A stretch of 64,000 bases of DNA, from NCBI GenBank assembly GCA_023213315.1, contig JAKCPI010016541.1, forward strand, positions 124,001 through 188,000, written 5' to 3'. The notes under the pieces were generated by a model. It did no database searches and was not told the DNA's origin. It saw only the letters and a program-made list of their open reading frames with translations. Position numbers and translations under genes: made by a program. This document shows positions 48,069-59,821 of this stretch, in pieces; within the stretch, counting starts at the first letter, position 1, and the number at the start of each line of letters is the position of its first letter. This stretch comes from Euborellia annulipes. Lineage: Eukaryota; Arthropoda; Insecta; Dermaptera; Anisolabididae.

Positions 48069-48582
48069 AAAGTTTTGTCCAAGAACCCCACAACGGTGTT
48101 TGCGCGAATATGATCATCGGACCGTATTTTTTCGAAGAAGATGATGGAGCCACGACAACAGTCAATGGTGAGCGTTATCGAGCCATTATAACGGATTTTG
48201 TGATGCCCATTATTCGTGAAAATGACATGGATGACTTCTGGTTTCAAAAGGACGGGACTACATGCCATACAGCTAGAGCAAGAATCAATTTATTGCGACC
48301 ATTGTTCCCCGGGCGATTGATATCGAAAAATGGTGATTTTGACTGGCCACCGAGATCACCAGATTTGACGCCACCAGACTTTTATTTGTGGGGTTATTTG
48401 AAATCCAAGGTATAGTCTAATAAGCCAAAGACTTAGCTCAACTGAAAGTCAACATTCGACGTAAAATAGCCGCCAAATCGTCCGAAACATTGGCCAAAGA
48501 CAAGGAAAATGCCGCAAAAACAGTGCATTTGGTTGTCAAAGCTAAAGGTGCCCATTTACGCGATATAATTTTTAAAAATTAG
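48069..48582 (+). pseudogene. Truncated mariner-like transposase, broken
   Basis: The translation shows VCANMIIGPYFFEEDDGATT, NGERYRAIITDFVMP, FQKDGTTCHTAR (catalytic Asp region), then PPRSPDLTPPDFYLWGYLKSKV with the final acidic residue. This is the DDE domain of the arthropod mariner-like transposases that carry the WPPRSPDLTP(x)DF(x)LWGY signature. The first third, with the DNA-binding domains, is missing and replaced by SINE sequence. A TAG interrupts after KSKV (48413-48415) and a one-base shift near 48430 separates the remaining DLAQLKVNIRRKIA part, so it cannot make active enzyme. Confidence 0.88.
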
Positions 48583-48697
48583 CTGTAACAAATCTCCTTG
48601 GACCAAAATAAATTATTTTTGAAATAGTTAATGGTTTTTCTTTTTTTCAGAAACAAATGGTCAACTTTAAATGGCCTACCCTGTATATATATATACA

Positions 48698-49235
48698 GGG
48701 TGTCCGTAATTAAACTTGAAATTTGGGAGCAGTCTGTAGCAAAAACTCTGCAGCAGAATTGCATGAAAATTGATTAATGGCAGAATGAAATTATGTGAAT
48801 TTTATCAAGGAAAAAAAGTTTCAAAAACCACCACTAGGCGGCGTATCAGAGCTTTATTGAGAACATATAAATAATCTACAAAAGTTTATAAAACATGCTC
48901 GATATGATGTCCAACAATATCTGCTACCATCTGGGAGCGTAAAATCCCACGTTCGACTGTTAAAAGCAACATGAATTGGGGTAATGTTACGCATACTGTA
49001 TGGCGTTCTATACTTTCCTTAAGGTCGGATAGGGAGGGATTTACCAGTTAATGCTGCTTTCAACTGTCGAACATGCGATTTTACGCTTCCAGATAAAATT
49101 CCCCTAAAAATAATTATTCAAACCACAAAAGCTTTAATAAACACAAAATTCTCATCATTTCATTCTGCCATTACCCAATTTTCATGCAATTCTGCTACAG
49201 ACTAATCGCAAATTTCAAGTTTAATTATGGACACC
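48698..49235. mobile_element. Deleted mariner-like element with 26-bp ends
   Basis: Its ends are GGTGTCCGTAATTAAACTTG and the complement CAAGTTTAATTATGGACACC. On the minus strand, 49026-48886 translate as DLKESIERHTVCVTLPQF ... GHHIEHVL followed by a stop, the C-terminus of a mariner-like transposase different from the one next to it. The catalytic domain has been lost. A TA-rich run joins the two elements. Confidence 0.75.
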
Positions 49236-50402
49236 GATTTGGCAAAAACGCTCAATGACAAAACATTTTGTTCAATGATGTCGAATCATGCCCAAATGTA
49301 TTTTGCTTAATTGGTGTGGGTAGACCCCTATTAAAAAACTATTTTAAGCACGATTCGTCAAAAACGTTTGGTCGAAAAGCGTTTTTGCTCAATCGGTGTG
49401 CTTCCAACTTAATTTGCCCTGAATTTTAACATACGTGGTATGTTAAATTTAATAACATTTGAGACTATGAAGGAAATTTCCTGCCTGAATTGACTCACTC
49501 ACAATTATTTAAGAACATGAAAATTAAAGTACCAACATTAATATTGGCTGGGGGTCCTAGCAACGGAGAAGAGTAACAGTCACCACAATCAATGCGGTTA
49601 AACGATGCCAAGCGCGATGAAAGTTAGTTCACAGACAGGACTCTATCGAAAGCGAAGATGAGAAGAGAGGCGGTGTGTGGCTGACGCTCTCTCCCAGACA
49701 AGATAAATTTAAAAGACACTGGCCAGTGTAGCAAGCCGATATACAGATTTTGGCGGCCCAGTAGCCGACAACCAAGCAGTATGATGAGATGCGGGCGGCT
49801 TTACAGAAAGTCACTTATTAAGCTTATAACTTAATTATTAAATTAAAATTAAATCGATTGATATTTTTAAGCTTATTAATTTTTTTTTGTATATATATAT
49901 ATATCTGTTATAAACTTAAAATGGTTTTATAATGAAATCTTTTCGAAATAAATTAATACACCTACGTACGAAATTTGTTGTTCATTGATCTCACATGCAA
50001 TATCATTTTTTATAGAATGGAATAGAAAATTGGTTTGGTACAGGCGCAGCTGAGCCCCATTGCCAATAGCCTGGCGTTTAGAAGATAAGGCTTTAAACGC
50101 ATTGGAATTAATTCAGCTGTGAAATAGACGATCAATTCCCTGATTAACAAGAGACACCGGGTCCCTGTTTGAGGCGAGATAAAACGAACATATTCTCAAA
50201 ATTCGATTTACGAATTTGGAAGTAATTAATTTTTGTAATTAAGATATTCACATTTTAATAAGAAAATATTTAAATATTATTTAAATTTTTTTATAAGATT
50301 AAACAAAATGAAATATTTATTTTCCAAATAGATGCACTTTTTCCTTTAAAGAACCAAATTTTCATGGCATTTAATTTTGGTGAAAAACTTATCTCTCGAG
50401 AG
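49236..50402. other. Upstream region of the Arg-rich gene
   Basis: 49240-49410 is a second TTTTGCTCAA-type repeat cluster. 49545-49815 and 50030-50170 are comparatively GC-rich and unrecognised. They hold no convincing exon and could include regulatory sequence for the gene that starts near 50437, but nothing in the sequence proves it. Confidence 0.4.
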
Positions 50403-50440
50403 TATAAAAGCCGATGTTCCCCAAGGTCTGATCGTCACTC
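50403..50440 (+). promoter_or_regulatory. TATA box and initiator of the Arg-rich gene
   Basis: TATAAAA at 50403-50409 is followed about 33 bp later by an initiator-like TCACTC (50435-50440, start A at 50437). A non-coding exon then runs to the donor at 50494/50495 (TCAG|GTAATC). TATA plus initiator spacing of this kind is typical of strongly, tissue-specifically expressed arthropod genes. Confidence 0.7.
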
Positions 50441-50559
50441 ATCTCCAAGCTGAATTGAAGTGCTAACCTCTCCAAGGAAAGCATCGAGACTCAGGTAATC
50501 AAGGCGAATAGCATTTTCTTTGTACTCTCTTGAATAATCTCTTACAAATTATTTTCAGA

Positions 50560-53553
50560 ATGTGGGTTCATTGGAAACCCATAGTGTGGGTGACTCTGAT
50601 CCATGTCATCGCATATCTTGAAGGCTTCAAAGTTTCTTCCAAATTCGACGCCCCTTCTCAAAATAGGTAAACTTTATATTAGAAACCGATTTTATTCTTA
50701 AAAGAAAATTGACAGATTATTGAGATACAACAGTGAACGACAATATTAAGTCCCACCCAAGAGTTTTCTACTTGAGAATATTTCATTGTTTTTAAAAAGG
50801 TATTATATATTTTTTTAATGGAAACTTTCATGATTCAAACGTAGAAAATTTCCAATAAAGATTTTCATTTTCTTTTATAAAAACACTGAAATAATCACAA
50901 GTAGAAAACGCATGAGTGCGACTTAATATTCACCTTCAATGTACATATGTTGTACTACCCTTATGTATAAACAATGAGGATGATTTTTGCGTTAATTTAT
51001 TCTGTATGAGAGTATGAATAAGTTAATGAGAAATCATCGCTATAGATTATTTCCTTTTAATATAGGGGATAGTGTTCGCTCTAATTTTTTGTGACCTAGG
51101 TGCGGTCTTTTTTTAATGTGTGCAGTTTTTTCCAAAATAAAAAAATCTTTGCAGCTATTAAAAAAGGTGCACGAAAAAAAAAATTTGTGAGCACGAATAA
51201 TTTTCATGTGCGCTATGTTGCGCACTCGCGCACAGCTTAGAGGGAACACATGATAGGAGATGTTTAATAGGGCTAAAAACCCACAAAAGATCTTTTATTT
51301 TTTTATAAATTCATAGAATTTATAATTATTTTTTAAATATATAAAATATATACTATATATGATTTTCGCTTGCCCCAACCGGGACAATTCAAGCCAGGGG
51401 TCAATATACCCTTGTCCTCCCTAGTTCTAACTCCGATATTTAGATGTATATGCTACAGGATATATTGAAGAATCGTAATAAATTAATATTTTGAATTTTT
51501 TTTTTGTTAACCAAATATAATGTGTAACAAGTTTCAATATAATAAAAATATTAATTTTTTCAGCAGCACTTTACTACTCAATGATGAAATAAACGACCAA
51601 TGCGATATCTTGAGGGAACTTTCAAAACAGAAGATTCACAATGAAGGATTCAAATCTTTAAGAATTTCGACCCAACGAGTTACATCTAAAGGTGGTACAG
51701 AATCGCTCCACTTTAAGAGATATTTTGAGCATAATCAAGACAACTTTCGGCGAACTGATTCGCGATTAATCCGAAATGCTTCTCCTGGAATTAATCAAAT
51801 GACGCGAAGAATTACAGATAATTTGAGAATGGTTAATGATAAAAGCACAAAGCAATTCAGTTCTCAACGTGAAATCTCAAGAGATGAAAATAGAATTGCA
51901 CGACAATTTTCAAACTTAAATCGAGATGAAAGAACAACTCAAAATAGACGTGTTTCAAGAAGCGTAGAACGTACTGAATCCTTGTCTAGAAACTTAAAAA
52001 ATCGAATTCGGGAAGATGAAAGGAAGTATAGGCAAGGAGAAAATACAAGATTTAGGGAAATCGGAAGACAAATGGAAGAATCAAAGCAAGTAATCAATAG
52101 GCAGTTTAGAGAGAGAAATCAAAGATCTTTAGAAAATAATCGACAAGAACGAGCTTATGTTAGGAGTAAGAGGCAAGTACGAGAAATTTCAAATACAAGG
52201 GATGATAATTTAAGGAGATCAGCAAGAAAAGAAAATCAACGAACAAGTGAACAAAGAATAGGGCGTGTTATGACAAATGATGTTCATCGAGATGTTAACA
52301 GGATTTCAGAAACTAGGCAAAATGAAAGGCGACAAATGAGAGAAGAAATGAAAAATATAGAGAGAAGGAATACAGGGCGCGAAGATGTGTCCCTTCGCAG
52401 GCAAGAATGGAACCGAGAAAAAAGACAAACGAAAGATAATAGGCAAACGAGGGAAGCTTCTCGTAGAATAGAAAATGACCGAGTTTTAAATAACGTTAGA
52501 CGGAATGACAGACGATTATCAGAACTTTCCCGTAATCGTTTAGAAGTTTTGTCAAAACGCGTTGAAAAGCGGTTTTCAAATAACATAAATGAAAGACAAA
52601 TTTTAAGAACAAGAAATCAAAGAAGTGAATCAAGACGTTATATAGAGCAAAGAATTTCTTCTGAACATAGGGATAATGAATTGCAAAACACTCGAGGGGC
52701 TCAAAATATTCGAAGACGGCATAATGGAGAAGAAATTTTAATTAGAAAGGCAAATATCTTAAGTGATTCTCAAGATTATCGAAGAGTTATTTCCGAAAAA
52801 CGTGAAATTTCTCGACAAAAATTATCAGGAATAAGAATTGATTCAAACAGAATAAACACTGAAAGATATGGGGATAATATGAGGGACATTTCTAAAATGC
52901 AAAGAAGATTAGACAAAAATCGAAATTTAAGAATTGATAATGAAAGAAGAAATTATAGAAATGATCAAGAACGAAGAAACTCACCAAAATTACACGAAAA
53001 GATCAATGTAAATAGACATTTAACCCTTTCAGATGCAAGAATTTCTAAAATTCACGATTCTGATTCTTCTAGTCAAAATTATAGGATTAGAGAAAATAGG
53101 GAAACTCTTCGAAGACTTGCTGTACAAGATAATAGCGCCTCAAAGAGGAGGGAAATGAGGATTCGTACAGATATGGAGAATCAAATGGTTCGAAATATTC
53201 CAAAATTAATTATTTCGAATGAAATAAGAAACAGGAGGATTGATAATGGAAAGGAAATAAGAATTAACGCTGATTTAAGAAAAATAAGGAATGAATATAT
53301 GTCTATGCAGAAATCTAATATCCTGAAAAATTCTGATGGTATTTTCCAAAGGGCTTTTAAGGGAATTGGAGATACTTGGAAATCATCATTATCTCTTATT
53401 GAATCAGTATTAGGGAACAGCGAAAGTCTTCTTGAAAGACAATCAAATGAAGTAACTGAGCATAAGTATAAAGCAATTTTTACTAATTCGCTTATGTTTG
53501 GAATATTTTCTGTTCAAATCGCTGGATTAATTAAAGGAAAAAATTTAGTTTAG
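50560..53553 (+). CDS. Secreted arginine-rich protein, unknown family
   Basis: After a 5' non-coding exon (about 50437-50494) and a 64-bp intron, coding exons 50560-50666 and 51564-53553 join in phase to 698 residues. The N-terminus (MWVHWKPIVWVTLIHVIAYL, then EGFKVSS) is a convincing signal peptide that the long exon alone lacks, which is why I prefer this start to the in-frame ATG at 51520. The remainder is hydrophilic; by eye about one residue in five is Arg, with much Asn, Glu, Ser and Gln, many RR/KR pairs and a loose pattern of alternating basic and acidic residues. There is only one Cys after the signal and very little aromatic residue until the end. The last 80 residues differ: an amphipathic stretch (FQRAFKGIGDTWKSSLSLIE), then a hydrophobic segment (AIFTNSLMFGIFSVQIAGLI) just before KGKNLV. 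I recognise no domain. A secreted structural, eggshell, glandular or nucleic-acid-binding protein are all possible. AATAAA lies at 53569-53574. Confidence 0.85.
50731..50941. mobile_element. Tc1/mariner-type MITE in the Arg-rich gene intron
   Basis: It matches 27945-28151 along its length (CAGTGAACGACAATATTAAG at the left, ACTTAATATTCACCTTCAATG at the right, before TA). It occupies the second intron of the gene. Confidence 0.78.
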
Positions 53554-53568
53554 AAATATATAATCTAA

Positions 53569-53574
53569 AATAAA
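53569..53574 (+). terminator. Polyadenylation signal, Arg-rich gene
   Basis: AATAAA lies 16 bp after the TAG stop. A second AATAAA at 53644-53649 is an alternative. Confidence 0.6.
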
Positions 53575-53806
53575 TATACAAAAATATAATATAAATATAT
53601 GTAGTATGGTAGTAATATATATGTAGACATTAATTAATGAAATAATAAATATTGCAAAGTAGTTTTTTAAACTTTTATTATTCACCTTACATTTTTGGTA
53701 TCGGAAGATCCTTTCCTTTTATTCATCTTGATATTAATTTATTCGTTATGTATCAATTTAAAAGTATGAATATTTTGGAATTAAAGATTTTTTTTTCAAT
53801 TAAATA

Positions 53807-53812
53807 TTTATT
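53807..53812 (-). terminator. Polyadenylation signal, CHCHD2
   Basis: Minus-strand AATAAA about 70 nt after the CHCHD2 stop codon. It faces the polyadenylation signals of the convergent Arg-rich gene, 160-240 bp away. Confidence 0.55.
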
Positions 53813-53881
53813 AAATTTATCTAAATTTTGAACTATACAATAGTATAAATTAAAATTGTTTCTAGTATATTTCTAAGATCA

Positions 53882-56800
53882 TTACATTCCTGAAAACAAG
53901 AATAAAATATTTTAAAAAATGAAATAAATAAAAAAAAAAATAATGGTTAAAACTAAGAAAATTACTTACCATGCTTAGCTTTGCATTGACGAATTGCTTC
54001 ATTAAATCCTTCACAAAGAGTAATATCTGATTGTTCTTGAGCACATTGTAGGAACTGTTTAATTTCCCAGGCACACGGGCCAGAGGGTTCGGTGGGATAT
54101 TGTCCATTTGAAGGAGCAGGTGCTGCAGCCACTTGTTCATTACCACCTCCGCCTCCACCCATCATTCCTGTCATTGCTGATCCAACTGCATGTCCCTGAA
54201 AATTTTTGTTTAAATTAGAAATTTTTTATTTTTTTAGAACTAATAACTTTGAGATATATTATCAGTGAAAAAAAGATGGTGGCTAAGATTATTTTTTTTC
54301 AATGACTGACGAAAAATATTATTTAAAAATTTAGAGAGCAAGAGCAAGAAATTTAGAGCAATAAATATATCGTCGTGGAAACCGCAATATGTTGTATGTC
54401 CAAAAATCAAAGTTTTCAGGAGGGACAAAAAACTGTTCCAACATCTCATTAAGCTTCCAATTTATTTCTTAAATGCTTAAGCATTATTTATTTTACCTTA
54501 GAATGATAATGCCGTAAAATTTTTTGTGTTGTGCAGATCAACAAGTTGGCCATAGTGGTGCAATAAAAAAAAAATCAATTTTTTTGACATACGACATATT
54601 GCGGTTTCCAAGTCGTTAAGGCGGCCATACACGGCAGGTCCAAAATCCAAATTGGCCCCGCCCCCCACCAAAACCCGCCGTGGGGGGGGAAAGGGGGGTG
54701 GCCCGGCCCGGTTTTTGGTTATAGATAATTAGATAAATAAATAGAGCATGAAATTTTTCTCTGATAAAAAATTTTTGCTCAATAAATTAGACAGTATTCA
54801 AAAGAAATAATTATTATTTTAATCAATAAATAAAAAATTTGAATTGTTTATAAGTTGTCGCTTTTAGAATATAATTTTAATGTATATATATTAAGACAAT
54901 GAAAATGAATGAAAAAATGCAGTAAAAAAATTAGTTTAAATATATTAATTACGTCTTTGATGACGAATTATGTTTTCAAAAGAGGAGGTGCACTATATAA
55001 TGAAGATAAAAATAAACTAATGATGAAATCTTGAAGAAGGTTGTTAATGTATTTTTTAATGACGTCAAAATATTAACATTATTATAGAAAGATAATTAAA
55101 ATAAAATACAATTTTAAAATTATTCCAGATAAATATAAAATAATTTGTAATATTTTTTCGAGCTGTAATACTGTTAACATGAAGAATAATTCTGGGCAAT
55201 GCTGTCTACAATCTTCGTATCGACGGCAACCTCTAGCTTGTGTTCGATCGTATTTATTACACCAATTATATATTTACTCGCTCAATTTTATATTTAAATT
55301 AGTCTGGACCCACAACCCTGTTGAGTAAAAAAGCGGTAGAGCACGGAAAGTGAGCACAAAAAAGTTAAGCTTGTCTTACCAGCAAGAAGATCTTGGACAG
55401 CTCCCATCCACAAATAAACTGGCCTCAAAAACTATTCAAATATTTATAAATATAAATACCTATATAATTTATATCAAAATTTGTATTAAAGCAAGAAATA
55501 ATATTGCAAACCAAAGTGGCTTAACCCGAAAAATTCCATATACATACATCCTGCTCTGGAAATGTTCCAGTACATATATATAAATATATATACAGGGTAG
55601 TCCAAATATGATAATATTACACAATGTCCAAGTCTCAAATGACATTCCTGCTTTCTTTGGTACAAGAGATTGACATTAGAACGCACAGCGGTAATGTTTT
55701 TAGAAGAATGTCATGTAAGATGGCTCTCAATTCTTTTGTTGTTTATCATTAAGCCTGTATATAAGTCTGTTTAAGCTTTTAAACTAATCTATTTACCGTT
55801 GTTTCGTTTGGAGCGTTAGCCACCCAAACATACAGGTTATCTGTCTTAAATCGAACAACAATGAGAAACAACGGGCATTTGATGATTATGTCACGAAAAA
55901 AGAAGTGGAGGATTATTTATTTGTAAATTTACTTTTGAAACACCATATATATATAATATATATATATATATATTTCTGGAAGGTTTCCGTGACCAGATGT
56001 ATGCCAAACTAAGTTTTCAACCAACCTTCCTCCAGAGACAAACCCTCTCATATACAAACCCAAACCACTGAGGCATCCACCAAACAGACCACCACTCCGA
56101 CTTGGGGAGTAGGCAGATTGAGGCCCCGGAGTCAACCTAAACCAAACACAAACACGATTATATACAACCAATCTTCATCCAGATCTCAGAGACAATCCAA
56201 ACCTTCAAACAGAACTGGGGATTAGCAAGATTGGGACCCCGTAAACAAACCTCCTAACTCTCTTCACTCTTGAAAATGACTCCAAAAGGAGAGCCGAAAC
56301 GTTGAGTAAATCTGAACATTTAACGCAACTTAACCCAAGAAAACTTATCTTCGTAAATATATAAATATATCCGGATATAAGAAAACAAAGTTTCTTGAGT
56401 TAAGTCTCGTTGGTTGGAGTAAATCTCAAATGAGAAACTTTGTCTTAATATACATACAGTCTCTAAAACCTTCCAGAATGCTATATACTGGTATATAAAC
56501 ATATCTTTTTGAAGGGCTGGCATTTAATAATTTAATAATAGATAAGGCCATTTTGATACTTCTAAAGATAATTAGAAAAACTTACGACTGCTGATCCTAC
56601 AGCAACACCTCCTGCAGTAGCTGCCATTTGTTTAAAAAGTGAGGGTTGTTGAGCCTGTGCAGGGGGGTGTGCGGCGACTGGTGGGGGTGGAGGTGGAGGA
56701 GTGCGAGCAGGCACTGATGATCTGAAAATATAGAAAAAAATTTTTTTGAAAATCAATTAAAAAAATTTTTTTATAAAATTTGCTAACTTGGTATTGGAGG

Positions 56801-57559
56801 GGTTGATATAACCCTCCTCCACTTAGGGAGGTTGTTTTGGAAGATATTATGTATATATACGTTACAAAAAAACAATAAATTATATTTCTCGTTGTTTCCT
56901 TTCACAAAGAAATGAAAGTCATTTTTAATAAATACTATAATAATATATTAGATAAATTAATTATCAATATGATCTTTGGATTCTCCCTAAGTTTTAAATG
57001 ACTATATTGAAATTACTTCTAAATATGTGATTACGTTAAATAATATTATATGCAACTACTCGTTTACTTAAGATGATAATGTTACATATTGATTGCAGAA
57101 TTGTTGGGGTCGAATTATCTCACCTTTGGAGTGGGCGTAAAAAATAATAAAAAATGAAAAAAATTTGTTAAGAGAAATATGAAAGGATAAAATGTCATGT
57201 ATTTTTCAAAATCCTTTAACTTCTTTATTAGCCAAAGATAAAAAGATTATAATAAATAATTATAATAAAATTTCATCATTATTAAGCACATTTTACAATT
57301 GTGGCAAAATTCTTTTAAAATATTTAATAAATTCCAATAGGCTAATTAATAAATTATTTATTTGTAATATAGAATGTTTATAAAAAATATAGTAAATAAA
57401 TATTTTTTTCATTTTATAATTTTTGATTTTTTAAATGGAATTATATAAGCAATGGATAATTAGATTATTAATTAATAATTTAAATTTTCTCCTCGTGTCA
57501 TGGAAATGTTGTTTGCTTATTTACCTGGGTGGTGGGGATGCTCGTCCTCTGCGCGGCAT
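53882..57559 (-). CDS. CHCHD2: CHCHD2/CHCHD10 twin-CX9C mitochondrial protein
   Basis: Four exons, 57525-57559, 56586-56721, 53970-54195 and 53882-53889, join to 134 residues. The N-terminus [12 protein letters not shown] and the following Pro/Ala-rich stretch form the basic mitochondrial targeting region. Residues about 42-66 are the Gly/Ala-rich hydrophobic segment ([21 protein letters not shown]). The C-terminal CHCH domain has C98-x9-C108 and C118-x9-C128 ([22 protein letters not shown]). The family is imported to the intermembrane space, oxidised by the Mia40 relay, and supports cristae organisation and respiration; CHCHD2 also acts in the nucleus under stress. Vertebrates have two paralogues, CHCHD2 and CHCHD10, and this gene may be ancestral to both. 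The last coding exon supplies only the codons for Met and stop; reading through its donor would instead give a Lys and a stop, so both end products are nearly the same. Confidence 0.95.
54370..54616. mobile_element. Short inverted-terminal element and GC pocket in CHCHD2 intron 2
   Basis: GTGGAAACCGCAATATGTTG at 54375 is answered by the near complement ending ATTGCGGTTTCCAAG near 54613, giving an element of about 245 bp with no coding capacity. Immediately to the right, 54618-54716 is a GC-rich pocket with long C- and G-runs (GCGGCCATACACGGC at its start) that looks like another MITE end. Confidence 0.6.
55590..56540. repeat. Composite dispersed repeats in CHCHD2 intron 2
   Basis: 56090-56200 matches 30903-31018 (GTAGGCAGATTGAGG, CAAACACGATTATA). 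The continuation to 56310 holds GACTCCAAAAGGAGAGCCGAAACGTT, the type of end found in Penelope-like retroelements. ACAGGGTAGTCCAAATATG at 55593 resembles a mariner terminus. No protein is preserved. Confidence 0.45.
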
Positions 57560-58091
57560 TTTAATTTATTTTCTTTTATTTGAGATAAATATTAAATGAG
57601 AACTGATTCTCTGCTGAAAAAAATCCTTTTATATATTAAGAATTGAGCTACGTAAAATTTGGCTTTCTAGAAAATGCTCGTGTGTAAAAGGATAATCACG
57701 TGACTGGCAACAACGCATCATGGGATCTCTTGGGTCGCGCCATAATTAAACAAAATTTTAAATTGTGGTGAAATAAAAAATAAGCTATAAATAATTTTAG
57801 TTATTTTTAATCATTTTATAATTCTTTTTAATATATTACTAAATAGAGAGAAATTAAATTTTAATTTTAAATATTTAAAAGAGTTAATTTGTTAAAATAT
57901 AATAAATGATCAAGAATGCATTTTTTACAAACAACATTTTTATATTCTTTGGTTAGGTGAATCATAAAAGAAAGAATATAAAATTAATAAATTGAAACTT
58001 AAGAATAATTGGGCTACTTAGATTGTTAATTTCTATTTTAATTTAATGTAAGTATATCAATTTTTTTAATAAAATTATATATATATATATA
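57560..58091. other. CHCHD2 promoter region
   Basis: About 140 bp upstream of the CHCHD2 start codon there is a perfect palindromic E-box TCACGTGA (57696-57703), closely followed by GCATCATGGGATCTC and a GC-rich GGGTCGCGCC. E-boxes of this kind bind bHLH-ZIP factors of the USF/TFEB/Myc group; regulation here is inference. The rest is AT-rich. Confidence 0.5.
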
Positions 58092-59821
58092 TCAAGGTAC
58101 TTCGAATAGACAAGGTAGTTCCATTCTGTTCGTGAGAATTCGTTTGTTTTCGGCTCTGAGCCCCTGGCGGCTCCTTGCTATTGCGGCCCAATGGAACTAT
58201 ATACAATTCTTCATATTAAATCAAATATTTTTCAATTTACATTTAAATATCACTTATTTGATGTTAATTAAAGATAAATTAGATAAAATGAATGCATAAA
58301 ATATATAAATATGCAGGGGTTTATGTAAAAAAAATCGTTTAAACACAAAATAGCGCTCGATCAGAATTATTTTAATTTTAACTTTTAATCTATATAAGGC
58401 TATTAAAAAAAAATAGTAATAGGGAGAATAATATAAGATAATTAATTTTCGATTCTTAATTAAATAATCAAAGGATTATATTTTTTTCTATTTAGTTTCT
58501 TCTAAAAACGTAAAAAAAAATATATATATATATATATATGTTTAGAAAAGGAAGGTTAGTTAGTTAAAAAAAAAGAGAATTTTATAATTTAAATAAATAT
58601 AATAAAGTAAACAACATATTGTTATATTATATTTATTGTTATTACAATGTTTTTTATTGATATTACATTACTATATAAAAACTATTGTTAGAGGGTATAG
58701 ACTTATTTAAAGGATGGCTTCTTTACAATCTAATTAGGGAAACTTTACTGCCCTTTGTTCAGAAAAAAGCAAAATATTCTTTTGACCTTTGGGTTTATGA
58801 TCGAGTTCCAAAAAAACCCCTTTTCGGTCTCTTTGTTTAGAAGAATAAAATATTCCGCATGTGGTTTCTCAACGTTTTAAAAGGCAGAAGATAAGTTTCT
58901 GGGTTTAACCCTTCATTAAATAAACAATAGTTTTCAAATTAACTAGGCCTAAAGTAATATTATATTGATTATAATATAATTCACAAAACAAAATTACATT
59001 CTAATACATTTCTACTTTTAGTTCAGAAATCTTAAAAAACTCTTTAAAACAAACAAAAAAATCTTTAAAACATTACCTTTATATAAAATATTAAAAAAAA
59101 AAAACATAATTCTTAAGTTTATTCATATAAATTTGTTATTTAATTATAATTTTTGGCTTAAATTTTCATTCTTCATTTATGGCACTGACAAAAAGGTTTC
59201 AATTTATATATTTTTCTCTCATACAGCACCTGTAATGTGAATAAAAATTAAATCAAATATTCTAGTTTGTTATTTTAATCATATTTTTATTTTGTACATA
59301 CCTGGATAAAATTTCTTTAGATATCTTGTGCATTGTATTAGTAGAGAATTGGGATTTGTCAGATTCCACTTTTCGGACATTTTACAACTTAAAATTAATT
59401 TTCTTATGTTTGTTTCCTTTTAAGAGACCTAAATTAATAAAAGTTTAATTTAATAAATGCCTATTAACTCCAATTAAATAAAAAAAGTCAAAGTCAAAAT
59501 ACTTACGAATGAAATGACAGTTCGAGGTTATGCCACATCTTACTTATTTCCTTTTTTTACTTCTTATTACATAATAATTGCGCTAAAATCTCATCGTTAT
59601 ATTGTTCAAATAATTAGTCGATAACACAAATAAGGGTGCAAAACTCTATATATGCAAAGTAAATTAAATAAATGCCAAGAAATGAATCGCACACAAATAA
59701 ACGCATTGCTTTTCTATGGGCGAGTGGTGGGAGGGAGCCGCCATCCAATCAGAATCGGGTACACCAAAAACTTCGGAAATGGGACTATGGAACTACCTTG
59801 TCTATTCGAAGTACCTTTGAT
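58092..59821. mobile_element. 1.73-kb element with 33-bp inverted ends
   Basis: TCAAGGTACTTCGAATAGAC at 58092 and its complement ending at 59821 extend over about 33 bp with one indel, and each end abuts a TA dinucleotide run. Subterminal GGCGGCTCC / GGAGCCGCC words also correspond. The interior is AT-rich without a frame above 75 codons, so it is non-autonomous. The left interior (58140-58360) recurs at 30640-30890 without the terminal repeat. Confidence 0.6.

Noticed and set aside
51520..51563. ATG at 51520 as the start of the Arg-rich protein
   Set aside because: The first 15 codons run through the polypyrimidine tract and acceptor site; the signal-peptide exon upstream joins in exact phase after a TATA-driven leader.
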